From: Pontibacter aquaedesilientis
GTDB lineage: Bacteria; Bacteroidota; Bacteroidia; Cytophagales; Hymenobacteraceae
Direction of reading: 5' to 3'
DNA: 64,000 bases
Assembly: GCF_014773225.1 (NCBI RefSeq)
Contig: NZ_JACXAJ010000005.1
Span: 154,108-218,107, forward strand
Shown here: positions 34,058 to 44,578 of the stretch, one piece after another
Position numbering within the stretch: position 1 is the first letter of the stretch
How the letters are laid out: every line of letters begins with the position of its first letter
Translations under genes and position numbers: made by a program
Notes under the pieces: model-generated
The model's database searches: none
Told to the model about the DNA's origin: nothing
Seen by the model: only the letters and a program-made list of their open reading frames with translations

Positions 34058-35188
34058 ATGAACTACAGGCCCGGCAGAATATTTATGTCAGCCCCCCACT
34101 TGGGAGGACATGAAAAAAACTATGTGCAGAAAGCGCTGGATGATAACTGGGTGTCCACCTCAGGCCCCAACCTGCCTGGCCTGGAGCACGATATCTGCCA
34201 ACACACCAACGCCCGCCATGCCGTGGTTTTGAACACCGGCACAGCCGCGCTGCACCTGGCCCTGCGCTTGCTGGACATAAAACCTGGCGATGAGGTGCTC
34301 TGCCCTACCTTTGCCCCCGTGGCCAGCGTTAACCCCATTCTATACCTGGGCGCTATACCTGTATTTGTGGAAAGCGAGGCCAATACCTGGAACATGTGCC
34401 CGGAAACGCTGGAGCAGGCTATCAAAGCGAGACTTGAGACTGGCCATAAACCAGCCTGTATAGTGGTGGTGCATCTCTATGGTATGCCTGCCAGACTAAA
34501 CGAGCTCCTGCAAGTGGCGGAGCAATACGGTATACTGGTGGTAGAAGACGCCGCCGAGGCGCTGGGCTCACGTTACGGCGGGCACCAGGTAGGTACGTTT
34601 GGCAAAATGGGCACCTTCTCCTTTGGCGGCAACAAGATTATCACAACTTCGGGTGGCGGCGCACTTATTACAGAGGACGCAGCACTGGCGGAGCGGGCAC
34701 TATATCTGTCCACGGAGGCCCAGTACCCTACCCTGTATGACGCTCACGAACAGATCAGTTACAATTACCGCCTTAGCAACATTAGCGCAGGTATAGGCCG
34801 GGGCCAGATCGAAGTGCTGGAGAAAAGAATCAAGGAGCGTCGGGAGGTTTACAACTTTTACAAAGACCACCTAAGCGACACAGGGCTGCAATTTATACCT
34901 GAACCCAAAAACTGCTTCTCGAACCGTTGGCTGACCACTGTCTTACTCGATCCCGAACAAAGCAAATCACCCAAGGAGATCATTGCTGCCTTAGAGGAAC
35001 ACAACATTGAGGCGGGGCCGCTATGGAAACCCTTACACCTGCAGCCTTTGTTTCAAAACAGTCCTTACTACGGCGATGGCCTCAGCAAGGGGCTTGTCGA
35101 GCGAGGTTTGTGCCTGCCATCCGGAAGCAGCCTGACGGAAGAAGAGCTTAGAAAAGTAGTGCAGGTCCTCCGAAATGCTTTGACCTGA
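34058..35188 (+). CDS. DegT/DnrJ/EryC1/StrS-family PLP aminotransferase
   Basis: A 376-residue sugar aminotransferase type that adds an amino group to nucleotide-linked ketosugars for surface glycans. FMSAPHLGGHEKNYV is the N-terminal signature, VVLNTGTAALHLALRLL the cofactor region and VEDAAEALGSRYGG the Asp region. TFSFGGNKIITTSGGGALIT holds the Schiff-base Lys. YNYRLSNISAGIGRGQIEVL is the dimer contact. Layout is close to PglE/WbpE-like enzymes. It stands alone without other glycan genes. Three octamer copies occur, two only 13 bases apart (34340 and 34353). Confidence 0.88.
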   Translation: MNYRPGRIFMSAPHLGGHEKNYVQKALDDNWVSTSGPNLPGLEHDICQHTNARHAVVLNTGTAALHLALRLLDIKPGDEVLCPTFAPVASVNPILYLGAIPVFVESEANTWNMCPETLEQAIKARLETGHKPACIVVVHLYGMPARLNELLQVAEQYGILVVEDAAEALGSRYGGHQVGTFGKMGTFSFGGNKIITTSGGGALITEDAALAERALYLSTEAQYPTLYDAHEQISYNYRLSNISAGIGRGQIEVLEKRIKERREVYNFYKDHLSDTGLQFIPEPKNCFSNRWLTTVLLDPEQSKSPKEIIAALEEHNIEAGPLWKPLHLQPLFQNSPYYGDGLSKGLVERGLCLPSGSSLTEEELRKVVQVLRNALT

Positions 35189-35209
35189 CAGCTTATACCT
35201 TACTGGTTT

Positions 35210-36343
35210 CTATACCTTGTCCAGGGCCTGCCCTAAGTCTTGCAGCAGTTCCTCGGTGTCTTCTATACCTACCGACAAACGGATAACCCCAAGCGAGATG
35301 CCGAGCTTTTGTTGCTGCTCAGGGCTCAAACTACGGTGCGAGGTGCGCAACGGGTGCGAAATAGAGGTGCTCACGCCAGCCAGGGAAGGCGCAAACGGGA
35401 TATGCTGCAGTGCCTGCATAAACGCATTAACCGTCTTCAGTTCATCATCCTTTAGCCGGAACGAAAGCATCCCGCCAAACATACCGCCCCCTTGCCCATT
35501 AGCCAATTCGTGCTGCGGATGTTGCGCCAGCCCCGGATACCATACCTGTTTCACGTTTGGGTGCTGCTCCAAAAACTCCGCCACCGCCATGGCATTGGCG
35601 CAGTGCTGCCGCATGCGCAATTTCAGAGTCTTCAGGCCACGGGCAGCCAGCCAGCTTTCAAAGGGGCTCAGGTTGAGTCCGTAGGTCCGCATGATCTGCT
35701 TGCTGCGCTCACTGTCTTCTGCCGTGCCCGCCACAACAACGCCTGCCGTTACGTCGCTGTGTCCCGAAAGGTACTTTGTTACGCTATGGATAACCATGTC
35801 GGCGCCCAGACTGAGTGGTTTGGTAATAATAGGCGTAGCAAAGGTATTGTCCACCACCAGTTTTATACCTGTGCGCTTCGTTTCGGCGGCCAGTCGCTTC
35901 AGGTCCACCACTTGCAGCAGCGGATTGCTCATGGTCTCGGCCAGCAGCAGCTTGGTATTCGGCTGCACAAAATCAACTAAGGTATAGAGGCTGTCGCTGG
36001 GCACATAGGTCACGGCTATCCCCATCCGGGTCAGTTCCTGCGATAGCAAAGCTGCTGAGCCGCCATAGATTTCCTCTGCACACAGCAGGTGGTCACCTGA
36101 CTGGCAAAAGGTCAGCACGGCCGTGAGTATAGCCGACATGCCCGACGAAGTGGCCACAGCCCCTGCACCGCCCTCCAGCCTGTTCACCTCCTCAGCCAAC
36201 TCATCAGAATTGGGGTTGCCGTAGCGGGTGTACATGTATTGCTGCGTTGGCTGCTCAAAGTATAGCTCCAGGTCGTTCAGGTCTTCGAAAGTAAAGACTG
36301 AGGTCTGGTAGATAGGCGTGGTTTTAGGATGGATCTGCGGCAT
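35210..36343 (-). CDS. Cystathionine gamma-synthase/lyase-type PLP enzyme
   Basis: A 377-residue Cys/Met-metabolism PLP enzyme. YTRYGNPNSDELAEEVNRLE is the N-terminal active-site region, VVDNTFATPIITKPLSLGAD the Asp region and VIHSVTKYLSGHSDVTAGVV the Schiff-base Lys. Distinguishing synthase, gamma-lyase and homocysteine-forming members needs phylogeny. No SAM-riboswitch-like leader is visible upstream. It converges on the DegT gene with a 21-base gap and no clear hairpin. Confidence 0.85.
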   Translation of the reverse strand: MPQIHPKTTPIYQTSVFTFEDLNDLELYFEQPTQQYMYTRYGNPNSDELAEEVNRLEGGAGAVATSSGMSAILTAVLTFCQSGDHLLCAEEIYGGSAALLSQELTRMGIAVTYVPSDSLYTLVDFVQPNTKLLLAETMSNPLLQVVDLKRLAAETKRTGIKLVVDNTFATPIITKPLSLGADMVIHSVTKYLSGHSDVTAGVVVAGTAEDSERSKQIMRTYGLNLSPFESWLAARGLKTLKLRMRQHCANAMAVAEFLEQHPNVKQVWYPGLAQHPQHELANGQGGGMFGGMLSFRLKDDELKTVNAFMQALQHIPFAPSLAGVSTSISHPLRTSHRSLSPEQQQKLGISLGVIRLSVGIEDTEELLQDLGQALDKV

Positions 36344-36519
36344 AAAAACAGAGAATAAATCTAGCCTTCAAGTTAAGAAGGAAAAGATTATATTGTGTAG
36401 ATTTAGTGATTATAGTGCTCTTTTGAATAGGATAATTTAGACAGGCTTCTCTGTGTATGGGAGTCTGTTTACTATTAGCTGATCGTTACCTGTATTTTAA
36501 ACCCTAAACTGAATCATAC

Positions 36520-37587
36520 ATGAAAACACTCTTTACCTTTCTTGTCATCATGGTATCGTGCCAACTTATACAGGCACAAACTATTGATGCTACTGCGGCA
36601 ACCCGCTACTTCGAAATGACCGACAGCCTCCGTAAAGGCAGGCCCGTTAGCGACAAGCTATGGGAAAGCTTCCTCAACCAAGAAGGCAACAGGCAATATA
36701 TCCAAAACCAGGGCTACTCACAGAACTACCTCAACCGACTTCGCAAAGACTTGGAAGTGGTGTACATGCCGCAACACGATAGCCTATTGCAAGAGCGACT
36801 GAAGAATCCGCGTCAACATTACAACACCTATCTTTTTCATTTCTACAAAGCCAACGAGCCGCAGTTGCAAGAGTATCTGCAAAAGATAATCACCGACCGG
36901 AAGGCATACCTTGCCTCGCTCTACGCAGAGACGCATTCGTTGCTGCCAAAACGCCTGCGCCACACGAAACCCGAAGCTACACTCTATTTCAATGCCATGG
37001 GGAACGATGCCGTGGCTACCCAGGGAAATGTAATTCTTACGCTATGGGGGAGCTATGTATACGACAGAGAGAAATTTGGAATACTAGGAGGACACGAACT
37101 TCACCACCTTGTCAGAAAACAGAAGCGGTATGTAGTGGCGGAAAAGGATGAAAGCCTCGTATTTATGCTGCAATTGTTGTTAAACGAGGGTTCCCCGGAC
37201 CTGATCGACAAGCGCTACACAATGGCAGAAAGTGTGCCTGAGGACATGCGGTTCGGAGGTTACCTTTTAGAACATGGTGAAAAGCAGCTACCCAAAGTCG
37301 ACGAAGCCATACGCGAAATAGCAGCAGGCACCAAAACCTACAATAGCAAAGAGATAAAACAGCAGGTAATTGGCATGAGCGGGCACATCCCCGGATTCTA
37401 CATGGCTGATGTGGTAGAACGCAATGGCTTAAGAAAGAAACTTATTGCCAACATTGATGATCCTTTCCAGTTCATTTTCCTGTACAATAAAGCAGCTAAG
37501 AAGGATAAAGCCAAGCCATTCGTCTTCTCTGATGAAGCGATCGCCTATCTGAAACAAGTGGAGGCTGGCGCTAAGGATAAGCTGTGA
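36520..37587 (+). CDS. Exported putative zinc metallopeptidase (HExxH), DUF5700-like
   Basis: A 355-residue exported protein. The signal peptide ends at about residue 20 (IQAQ). A GHELHH segment gives a His192-Glu193-x-x-His196 zinc motif, and LLNEGSPDLID with Glu near 223 is a plausible third ligand, a gluzincin layout. The segment before it (YDREKFGILGGHE) is a helix lead-in. The architecture recalls DUF5700/DUF2268-type putative proteases. The call is by motif, and no activity is established. The gene is monocistronic with a strong downstream terminator. Confidence 0.65.
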   Translation: MKTLFTFLVIMVSCQLIQAQTIDATAATRYFEMTDSLRKGRPVSDKLWESFLNQEGNRQYIQNQGYSQNYLNRLRKDLEVVYMPQHDSLLQERLKNPRQHYNTYLFHFYKANEPQLQEYLQKIITDRKAYLASLYAETHSLLPKRLRHTKPEATLYFNAMGNDAVATQGNVILTLWGSYVYDREKFGILGGHELHHLVRKQKRYVVAEKDESLVFMLQLLLNEGSPDLIDKRYTMAESVPEDMRFGGYLLEHGEKQLPKVDEAIREIAAGTKTYNSKEIKQQVIGMSGHIPGFYMADVVERNGLRKKLIANIDDPFQFIFLYNKAAKKDKAKPFVFSDEAIAYLKQVEAGAKDKL

Positions 37588-37658
37588 TCCGACTCCAGCT
37601 CAGCTTTAAGCTTAGACTGACACCCCACTCATAACATACCTGCTCAATCCCTTAAACC

Positions 37659-37699
37659 AAAAATCCCCTTCCGCTCTTATCAAGCGAAAGGGGATTTTT
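37659..37699. terminator. Bidirectional terminator
   Basis: AAAAATCCCCTTCCGCT and AGCGAAAGGGGATTTTT pair with one mismatch around CTTATCA, with A and T runs on each side. It serves the HExxH gene and the convergent atpC. Confidence 0.88.
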
Positions 37700-37720
37700 G
37701 ATGTTTTAGCTAATGCTGTA

Positions 37721-37966
37721 CTACTCCGTAACGGACTCAGCCAGTACGATGATCTTATTGTTCAGCACTTCCACCACACCACCATCCACGGTAAAGAACT
37801 CCTGTCCTTGCTTGGTAGTGATACGGATTCTGCCGTTTTCCAAAGTACTGATAAGGGGAGCGTGCGAGTTCAGGACCTCAAACGAGCCGTTTGCACCCGG
37901 AAACTGTGCAGCTTCTACCTCACCGGCGTATACCTTTTTGTCAGGTGTGATTATCTCTAAATACAT
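37721..37966 (-). CDS. atpC: ATP synthase epsilon subunit
   Basis: An 81-residue epsilon subunit, shorter than the E. coli protein (about 138) because the C-terminal helical inhibitor domain is absent, as is common in Bacteroidota. MYLEIITPDKKVYAGEVEAA and GANGSFEVLNSHAPLISTLE are the beta-sandwich signature. It lies 90 bases after atpD, with an inverted word-repeat array between. Confidence 0.93.
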   Translation of the reverse strand: MYLEIITPDKKVYAGEVEAAQFPGANGSFEVLNSHAPLISTLENGRIRITTKQGQEFFTVDGGVVEVLNNKIIVLAESVTE

Positions 37967-37971
37967 TCTTA

Positions 37972-38052
37972 TTAGTTCTGAGTTCTGAGTCCTGAGTTCT
38001 GAGTCAGGTTGATAACAACTCGTGACTCAGAACTCGAGACTCATAACTAATT
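37972..38052. repeat. Inverted word-repeat array (GTTCTGAGTC type) inside the atpD-atpC gap
   Basis: TAGTTCTGAGTTCTGAGTCC words on the left are mirrored by CGTGACTCAGAACTCGAGAC and CATAACTA on the right, around GTTGATAACAAC. It fills the spacer between two cotranscribed genes, where a hairpin could set the relative yield of the two subunits. Confidence 0.7.
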
Positions 38053-38056
38053 CAAA

Positions 38057-39667
<1,611 letters not shown>

Positions 39668-39889
39668 CTATTCAAAATCAAGGCATAGCACATACGTCAC
39701 TAATACCGCCCCACATGCTGCCGGATGGTGTCTTAAAACAAGGTATAGCCTATAGGCACGTGTCACAAACCTGGTCTTTTACCCAAAGTTCCTTGGCTCA
39801 CCGGTTAAACTTTGCTGCCCGATTGAAGTCTATGCCTGGGGCGGTTTTCACCTGCCCTGCCAAACCTATCACCCAAACGAACCTTTTTC

Positions 39890-42397
39890 ATGAAAAAAAT
39901 TTACCTGATCGCTTTGTTGCTGCTAGCGGGAATCGGTGTGCAGGCCCAACACGCGTCACCAGCCAAAGGGAATTACCAGCTGGCTTCCCGCTTCTCCCCC
40001 AAAAAGTTGGAGAAGCTTATTTTCACGACAACCATCGACCCGCACTGGCTCAAAAACTCCGACCGCTTCTGGTACGAGTACGAGACCAGCAACGGCAAGA
40101 ACTGGTACATTGTAGACCCCGCCACTAAATCGAAACAGTTGCTGCTTGACAATGCCAAAGTGGCTTCTGCGGTAACCATGATCGTGCAGGACCCTTTCGA
40201 TGCGCAGCACTTGCCTATCCAGAACCTGAAGTTCAGCGAAGATGAGAAAAGTGTTCAGTTCGAGATAAAAAGCTCGATTGACCAGGTAAAAAAGGACCGC
40301 TTGGACAAAAAGGCTGCCGATTCGCTTGAAAAAAAGACTTTCTTCTTCCGATACAACCTGGCCACCGGACAGGTGGTGGAGCTAAAGGATTTCGAGAAAC
40401 CCAAACCTAAACCGCGCTGGGCTTCCATTTCGCCAGACCAGCAGGTAGTGGTGTTCGCTAAGGAGCACAACCTGTACTGGATGGACCGCCCCAACTACTT
40501 GAAAGCTCTGAAAAACGAGAAGGACACCACCATTGTGGAACACCAGCTCACCAAGGATGGCCTGGAGTACTATACCTATGGCGACACCCGCGGCGAGACA
40601 AACGTGGAGCGCGCCAAGAACAGAAAGAACCGCAAGCCCGCTTTTATCATGTGGTCGCCGGACTCGAAGCACTTTGCCCTGATCCGTACCGATGAGCGCC
40701 ATGTAAAAGACCTTTGGGTACTGCACCACACAGCACAGGGCCGCCCGGCTTTGGAAACCTACAAGTACCAAATGCCAGGCGAGAAAGAAGCACCCCGCCG
40801 CGAGCTCACGGTGTTTGACTTCGCCAACAAGACTCACAAAAAAATCAACACAACCGCTTTTAAGGATCAGGAACTGTCGCTGTGGTCTGCACCCGCTTTG
40901 CAAACACAGCGAGACGACGAGAACCGCCCAACCGTGTGGCATGGCACCAACAACAAGCTCTATTTCACACGCACCAGCCGCGACCTGAAGCGCATTGACG
41001 TGTGCGAACTCGAGATTGCCTCGGGTAAAGTGACTCCTGTTATTGAAGAACGCTTCAACACCTATGTGGAGGTAAACCGAATCGGGCTTGTGAACGGTGG
41101 CAATGAGATCATCCACTGGTCTGAGCGGGATGGCTGGGGGCACTTCTACTTATACGACGGCAAAGGCAAGCTCAAAAACAGGATCACTTCCGGATCTTTC
41201 CACAGCGAAGACATTGCAGGTATAGATGAGAAAAACCGCGTGCTGTACTTCACGGCCAACGGACGCGAAGCTGGCGAAGACCCATACCTGATGCACCTCT
41301 ACCGCATCAATTTCGACGGCAGCGGCCTGACGCTGCTCAACAAAGGCAACTTCGACAACAGCATCAGCCTGAACGACAACAATACATTCTTCGTGAACAC
41401 AGCCTCCAGGGTGAACACCGTACCGGTGTCGGCGCTCTACAACGCAAAGGGCCGTAAAGTAATGGACCTGGAGAAAGCTGACCTGAGCCGCTTGATGACG
41501 ACCGGATACAAATTCCCGGAGCCGTTCCAGGTGAAGGCCGACGACGGCATCACCGACATTTATGGCGTGATGTACAAGCCTTTCGATTTCGACTCTACCA
41601 AGACTTATCCGATCATCGCCTACGTATACCCCGGTCCGCAGACCGAGGCTGTGAACAAAGCCTTTGGCCGCAGCATGGACCGTATCGATCGCCTGGCGCA
41701 GCTGGGTTTTGTCGTGATCACGGTAGGTAACCGCGGTGGCCACCCGGCCCGCTCCAAGTGGTACCATACCTACGGCTACGGCAACCTGCGCGACTACGGC
41801 CTTTCCGACAAAAAAGCGGCTATCGAACAACTGGCGGACCGCCACCGTTTCATCGACATCGACAGAGTAGGTATTACCGGTCACTCTGGTGGTGGTTTTA
41901 TGTCGACCGCGGCCATGCTCGTATACCCTGATTTCTTTAAAGTAGCCGTATCGGGTGCCGGAAACCACGAGAACAATATATACAACCGCTGGTGGAGCGA
42001 GAAGCACCATGGCGTAAAGGAAGTCGTGACGCCGAAGGGAGACACCACGTTTGTGTATGCCATCGAAAAGAACCCCGACCTGGCCCGCAACCTGAAGGGA
42101 CACCTGCTGCTGGCTACCGGCGACGTGGACAATAACGTGCACCCAGCCGGCACCATCCGCATGGCCAACGCACTCATCAAGGCTAATAAGCGATTCGATT
42201 TTATGCTACTGCCTGGCCAGCGCCATGGCTTCGGCGACATGACCGAGTATTTTTTCTGGATGATGGGCGACTACTTTACAAAACACCTGCTCGGTGACTT
42301 TACCCAGCCTGTCGATATCAGAGAAATCAATAGAGAGATAGAGCACGTGGGTGAGAAAAGACGCAGCAACGGAATAGCCGCCCCTGAAGAGGACTAG
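39890..42397 (+). CDS. Exported S9-family prolyl peptidase, DPP IV-like
   Basis: An 835-residue serine peptidase. A signal peptide spans residues 1-19 (KKIYLIALLLLAGIGVQAQ). A beta-propeller (about 50-520) is followed by the alpha/beta hydrolase domain. VGITGHSGGGFMSTAAMLVY holds the nucleophile Ser, ATGDVDNNVHPAGT the Asp, and LPGQRHGFGDMTEYFFW the His. Such enzymes release dipeptides from proline-containing peptides in the periplasm and feed peptide catabolism. There is no type IX sorting domain at the C-terminus. A strong hairpin follows the stop codon. Confidence 0.9.
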   Translation: MKKIYLIALLLLAGIGVQAQHASPAKGNYQLASRFSPKKLEKLIFTTTIDPHWLKNSDRFWYEYETSNGKNWYIVDPATKSKQLLLDNAKVASAVTMIVQDPFDAQHLPIQNLKFSEDEKSVQFEIKSSIDQVKKDRLDKKAADSLEKKTFFFRYNLATGQVVELKDFEKPKPKPRWASISPDQQVVVFAKEHNLYWMDRPNYLKALKNEKDTTIVEHQLTKDGLEYYTYGDTRGETNVERAKNRKNRKPAFIMWSPDSKHFALIRTDERHVKDLWVLHHTAQGRPALETYKYQMPGEKEAPRRELTVFDFANKTHKKINTTAFKDQELSLWSAPALQTQRDDENRPTVWHGTNNKLYFTRTSRDLKRIDVCELEIASGKVTPVIEERFNTYVEVNRIGLVNGGNEIIHWSERDGWGHFYLYDGKGKLKNRITSGSFHSEDIAGIDEKNRVLYFTANGREAGEDPYLMHLYRINFDGSGLTLLNKGNFDNSISLNDNNTFFVNTASRVNTVPVSALYNAKGRKVMDLEKADLSRLMTTGYKFPEPFQVKADDGITDIYGVMYKPFDFDSTKTYPIIAYVYPGPQTEAVNKAFGRSMDRIDRLAQLGFVVITVGNRGGHPARSKWYHTYGYGNLRDYGLSDKKAAIEQLADRHRFIDIDRVGITGHSGGGFMSTAAMLVYPDFFKVAVSGAGNHENNIYNRWWSEKHHGVKEVVTPKGDTTFVYAIEKNPDLARNLKGHLLLATGDVDNNVHPAGTIRMANALIKANKRFDFMLLPGQRHGFGDMTEYFFWMMGDYFTKHLLGDFTQPVDIREINREIEHVGEKRRSNGIAAPEED

Positions 42398-42426
42398 GCC
42401 TAAAATATACCTGGCCTTTCTATAAG

Positions 42427-42464
42427 CAGCAAGCGCAGCCTGTGTTAACGGGCTGCGCTTGCTG
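42427..42464. terminator. Terminator, 14-bp perfect stem
   Basis: CAGCAAGCGCAGCC pairs perfectly with GGCTGCGCTTGCTG around a 10-base loop, followed by TTTG on the plus strand. It lies between the DPP IV-like gene and the convergent small gene. Confidence 0.8.
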
Positions 42465-42630
42465 TTTGTGTGGGTTTAAAATTTGTGTGTGTTCCTACTT
42501 TATACCTGATTTACAGAATCTGAGCCCATATGGCCCGGAATATTCTGAAGGCTAAAAATTTAAGCATAAGTGTAAGCGTAAGCTATTTTGAGTATTTCTT
42601 AATTGATTCCCCCGTTATTCGGAGAAAGCA

Positions 42631-42867
42631 TTACAAATGTTTCAACATTTCGATCTGCTCATCATTCAGCAGGATGTAGCGGTTGTTAAAGGGGTTGGCA
42701 AAAAACTTCTCGGCTATGACGTACTCCCCGGTATTCAGCTTGTGTATGTTGTAGCTAAAAAGACTGTTGGAGCGTTCTATCACCAGTTCGGTATCACTGA
42801 GATCGAGCTGACGGCCGCAAGTAGTTGTAATCATGTCAGTATTGACGGTCATGGTTGGAGTGATCAT
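42631..42867 (-). CDS. Small protein, unknown function
   Basis: A 78-residue protein. The body alternates polar and hydrophobic residues (ELVIERSNSLFSYNIHKLNT, GEYVIAEKFFANPF) and ends in NDEQIEMLKHL. A plus-strand ORF covers the same bases. I favour the minus strand because its residue mix looks like a folded domain. I recognise no family. Confidence 0.45.
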   Translation of the reverse strand: MITPTMTVNTDMITTTCGRQLDLSDTELVIERSNSLFSYNIHKLNTGEYVIAEKFFANPFNNRYILLNDEQIEMLKHL

Positions 42868-43335
42868 AGTTGGAAGATTTAGCTAGGTTCTTTACGCAGC
42901 CCCTCCCCGTAGGTGACATTCAAGTGCCATAAAAACCAGAAAATTTATCCACACCTCGCCTGCCATACCTGGTGGCGAAGCCTGTACAGCGTGCGGGGCT
43001 CCTACGACAGACCGCAAGCCAAGCACTGCTATACCTGACACGAGCCAGGTGCCGTGCTGCGACACCAATCCTCCTGAAAATTTGAGAGGTCAGATATTTT
43101 TTTCGGCGAATTCTAAAGTCCTGTCATGGTTTGCGTTTCGCGGCAACAGCAGGCCGCAGCCGGGCAGACACGCCAAAATAAGGACGTGAATTTCACTCAA
43201 TTAGGTCAGGCAACAGCATGCAACGGCTGCCTCTATTGTGCAGTTTCACTGGTCAGAAGGGACGCCAAAAAGTACGACGGCACGGCGCTGAAGCAGATTT
43301 TGGACTAAATTATTTCAAAAAATTTGCAGCAAATG
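42868..43335. other. Gap of about 470 bases without a recognised gene
   Basis: No ORF with convincing coding character. Contents seen: one CTATACCT copy near 43030, a CCAGGTGCC/CCTGGTGGC partial mirror, GTGAATTTCAC at about 43189, and generally high GC, unlike the AT-rich gaps elsewhere. It may hold a structured RNA, but no known RNA was recognised. The next features are the tRNA-Gln promoter and gene. Confidence 0.4.
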
Positions 43336-43366
43336 TTTGCAGTTTAAAATCGCCTGCCTATCTTTG
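43336..43366 (+). promoter_or_regulatory. Promoter of tRNA-Gln (TTTG-N19-TATCTTTG)
   Basis: TTTG (43336-43339) and TATCTTTG (43359-43366) are spaced 19 bases apart, a full match to the Bacteroidota housekeeping promoter. The tRNA begins 48 bases after the core. Confidence 0.8.
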
Positions 43367-43413
43367 CATCATCAAACGACAACGGTGCTTCGGCACGGAA
43401 GTTTAGTAGAGAT

Positions 43414-43486
43414 TGTCCGATGGTGTAACTGGCAACACGTCTGATTTTGGTTCAGAAGAGTCCAGGTTCGAAACCTGGTCGGACAA
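43414..43486 (+). tRNA. tRNA-Gln (anticodon TTG)
   Basis: A 73-base cloverleaf with 7-bp acceptor stem TGTCCGA/TCGGACA and discriminator A. Anticodon stem TCTGA/TCAGA encloses the loop TTTTGGT, giving anticodon TTG. The T-arm is CCAGG-TTCGAAA-CCTGG. CCA is not encoded. A hairpin with a T-run follows after 5 bases. Confidence 0.96.
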
Positions 43487-43491
43487 CTTAA

Positions 43492-43530
43492 AAAAAGAGC
43501 AACAACCTGATAAAGGCTGTTGCTCTTTTT
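43492..43530 (+). terminator. Terminator of tRNA-Gln
   Basis: AAAAAGAGCAAC and GTTGCTCTTTTT form a 12-bp perfect stem, with an inner CC/GG pair, directly after the tRNA. Confidence 0.88.
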
Positions 43531-43594
43531 GCTTTATCCCCTTCCTAACTAATTAAAAATCAGAAATATCAGGTAGCATATCTGCGGAATTTCG

Positions 43595-43602
43595 TAGCTT
43601 TG
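43595..43602 (+). promoter_or_regulatory. Promoter -7 core for prs
   Basis: TAGCTTTG followed by CAG fits TAnnTTTG and lies 47 bases before the prs ATG. No -33 TTTG at the usual spacing. Confidence 0.4.
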
Positions 43603-43648
43603 CAGGCATAATAACCTAAAACAAACCCTTCAAACACTTAGCATTATT

Positions 43649-44578
43649 ATGCCACAGGTAAAAATTTTTGCTGGTTCCGCCTCCCAGTACTTAGCCGAAA
43701 AGATCGCAGCCGCTTACGGCACCAAGCTCGGCGACCTTGAGCTGCTTCGTTTCAGCGACGGAGAAATGGCACCTCACTTCAACGAGTCGGTGCGCGGTGC
43801 AGAAGTATTTTTGGTACAGTCTACCTTTCCGCCATCTGACAACCTGATGGAGCTGATGCTAATGGTAGATGCAGCCAAGCGAGCCTCCGCCCACAAAGTG
43901 ATCGTGGTTATGCCTTACTACGGTTATGCCCGCCAGGACAGAAAAGACAAACCGCGTGTTTCCATCGGATCCAAAGTGGTAGCCAATGCCATCCAGTCGT
44001 GTGGTGCTGACCGCCTGATGACCTGCGACCTGCACGCCGGCCAGATCCAAGGCTTTTTCGATATCCCGGTAGACCATCTGGACGGATCTGCCATCTTCGT
44101 GCCTTATCTGCGTAGCCTTAACCTGGGCTCCGACCTTATTTTCGCTTCCCCTGACGTTGGGGGTGTGGTAAGAACAAGAGCATTTGCCAAGAACTTCGGC
44201 GCTGAAATGGTTGTCTGCGACAAACACCGCAAACGTGCCAACGAGATCGCCTCTATGCAGGTGATCGGTGATGTAGAAGGTATGGATGTCGTGCTTGTGG
44301 ATGATATGGTGGACACTGCCGGCACCATTACCCAGGCTGCTAAACTCCTGAAAGAAAAAGGCGCTAAAACGGTTCGTGCCATCGCCACACACCCCGTGTT
44401 GTCAGGCCCGGCTTATGAGCGTATTGAGAACTCTGTGCTGGAAGAACTGGTGGTATCAGACACTATTCCATTGCGTCAGGACTGCTCCAAGATCAAAGTG
44501 CTTTCGTTCTCCGAACTGTTTGCCCGCGCCATCAACAACGTGGTGACGCACGAGTCTATCAGTTCGCTATTTATTTAA
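43649..44578 (+). CDS. prs: Ribose-phosphate pyrophosphokinase
   Basis: A 309-residue enzyme that makes PRPP from ribose 5-phosphate and ATP for nucleotide, His and Trp synthesis. ELLRFSDGEMAPHFNESVRG is the N-terminal ribose-phosphate region. YYGYARQDRKDKPRVSI is the flexible loop. DLHAGQIQGFFDIPVDHLDG is the PRPP synthetase signature, and VVLVDDMVDTAGTITQAA the PRPP-binding loop. It is followed by a hairpin of AATGGCAGGTTGTT type and then rplY. Confidence 0.96.
   Translation: MPQVKIFAGSASQYLAEKIAAAYGTKLGDLELLRFSDGEMAPHFNESVRGAEVFLVQSTFPPSDNLMELMLMVDAAKRASAHKVIVVMPYYGYARQDRKDKPRVSIGSKVVANAIQSCGADRLMTCDLHAGQIQGFFDIPVDHLDGSAIFVPYLRSLNLGSDLIFASPDVGGVVRTRAFAKNFGAEMVVCDKHRKRANEIASMQVIGDVEGMDVVLVDDMVDTAGTITQAAKLLKEKGAKTVRAIATHPVLSGPAYERIENSVLEELVVSDTIPLRQDCSKIKVLSFSELFARAINNVVTHESISSLFI

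Noticed and set aside
36344..36519. SAM riboswitch upstream of the Cys/Met PLP enzyme
   Set aside because: No pattern of the known SAM riboswitch cores was seen in the leader.
41150..42142. 330-residue minus-strand frame opposite the DPP IV-like gene
   Set aside because: Antisense shadow; the plus strand shows a full catalytic triad.
42637..42882. 81-residue plus-strand frame over the small minus gene
   Set aside because: It covers the same bases, but its composition is less domain-like. The minus gene is kept, with low confidence.
43126..43308. 60-residue plus-strand frame in the GC-rich gap
   Set aside because: Low-complexity start, no start signal or conservation clue, and it ends in no recognisable domain.
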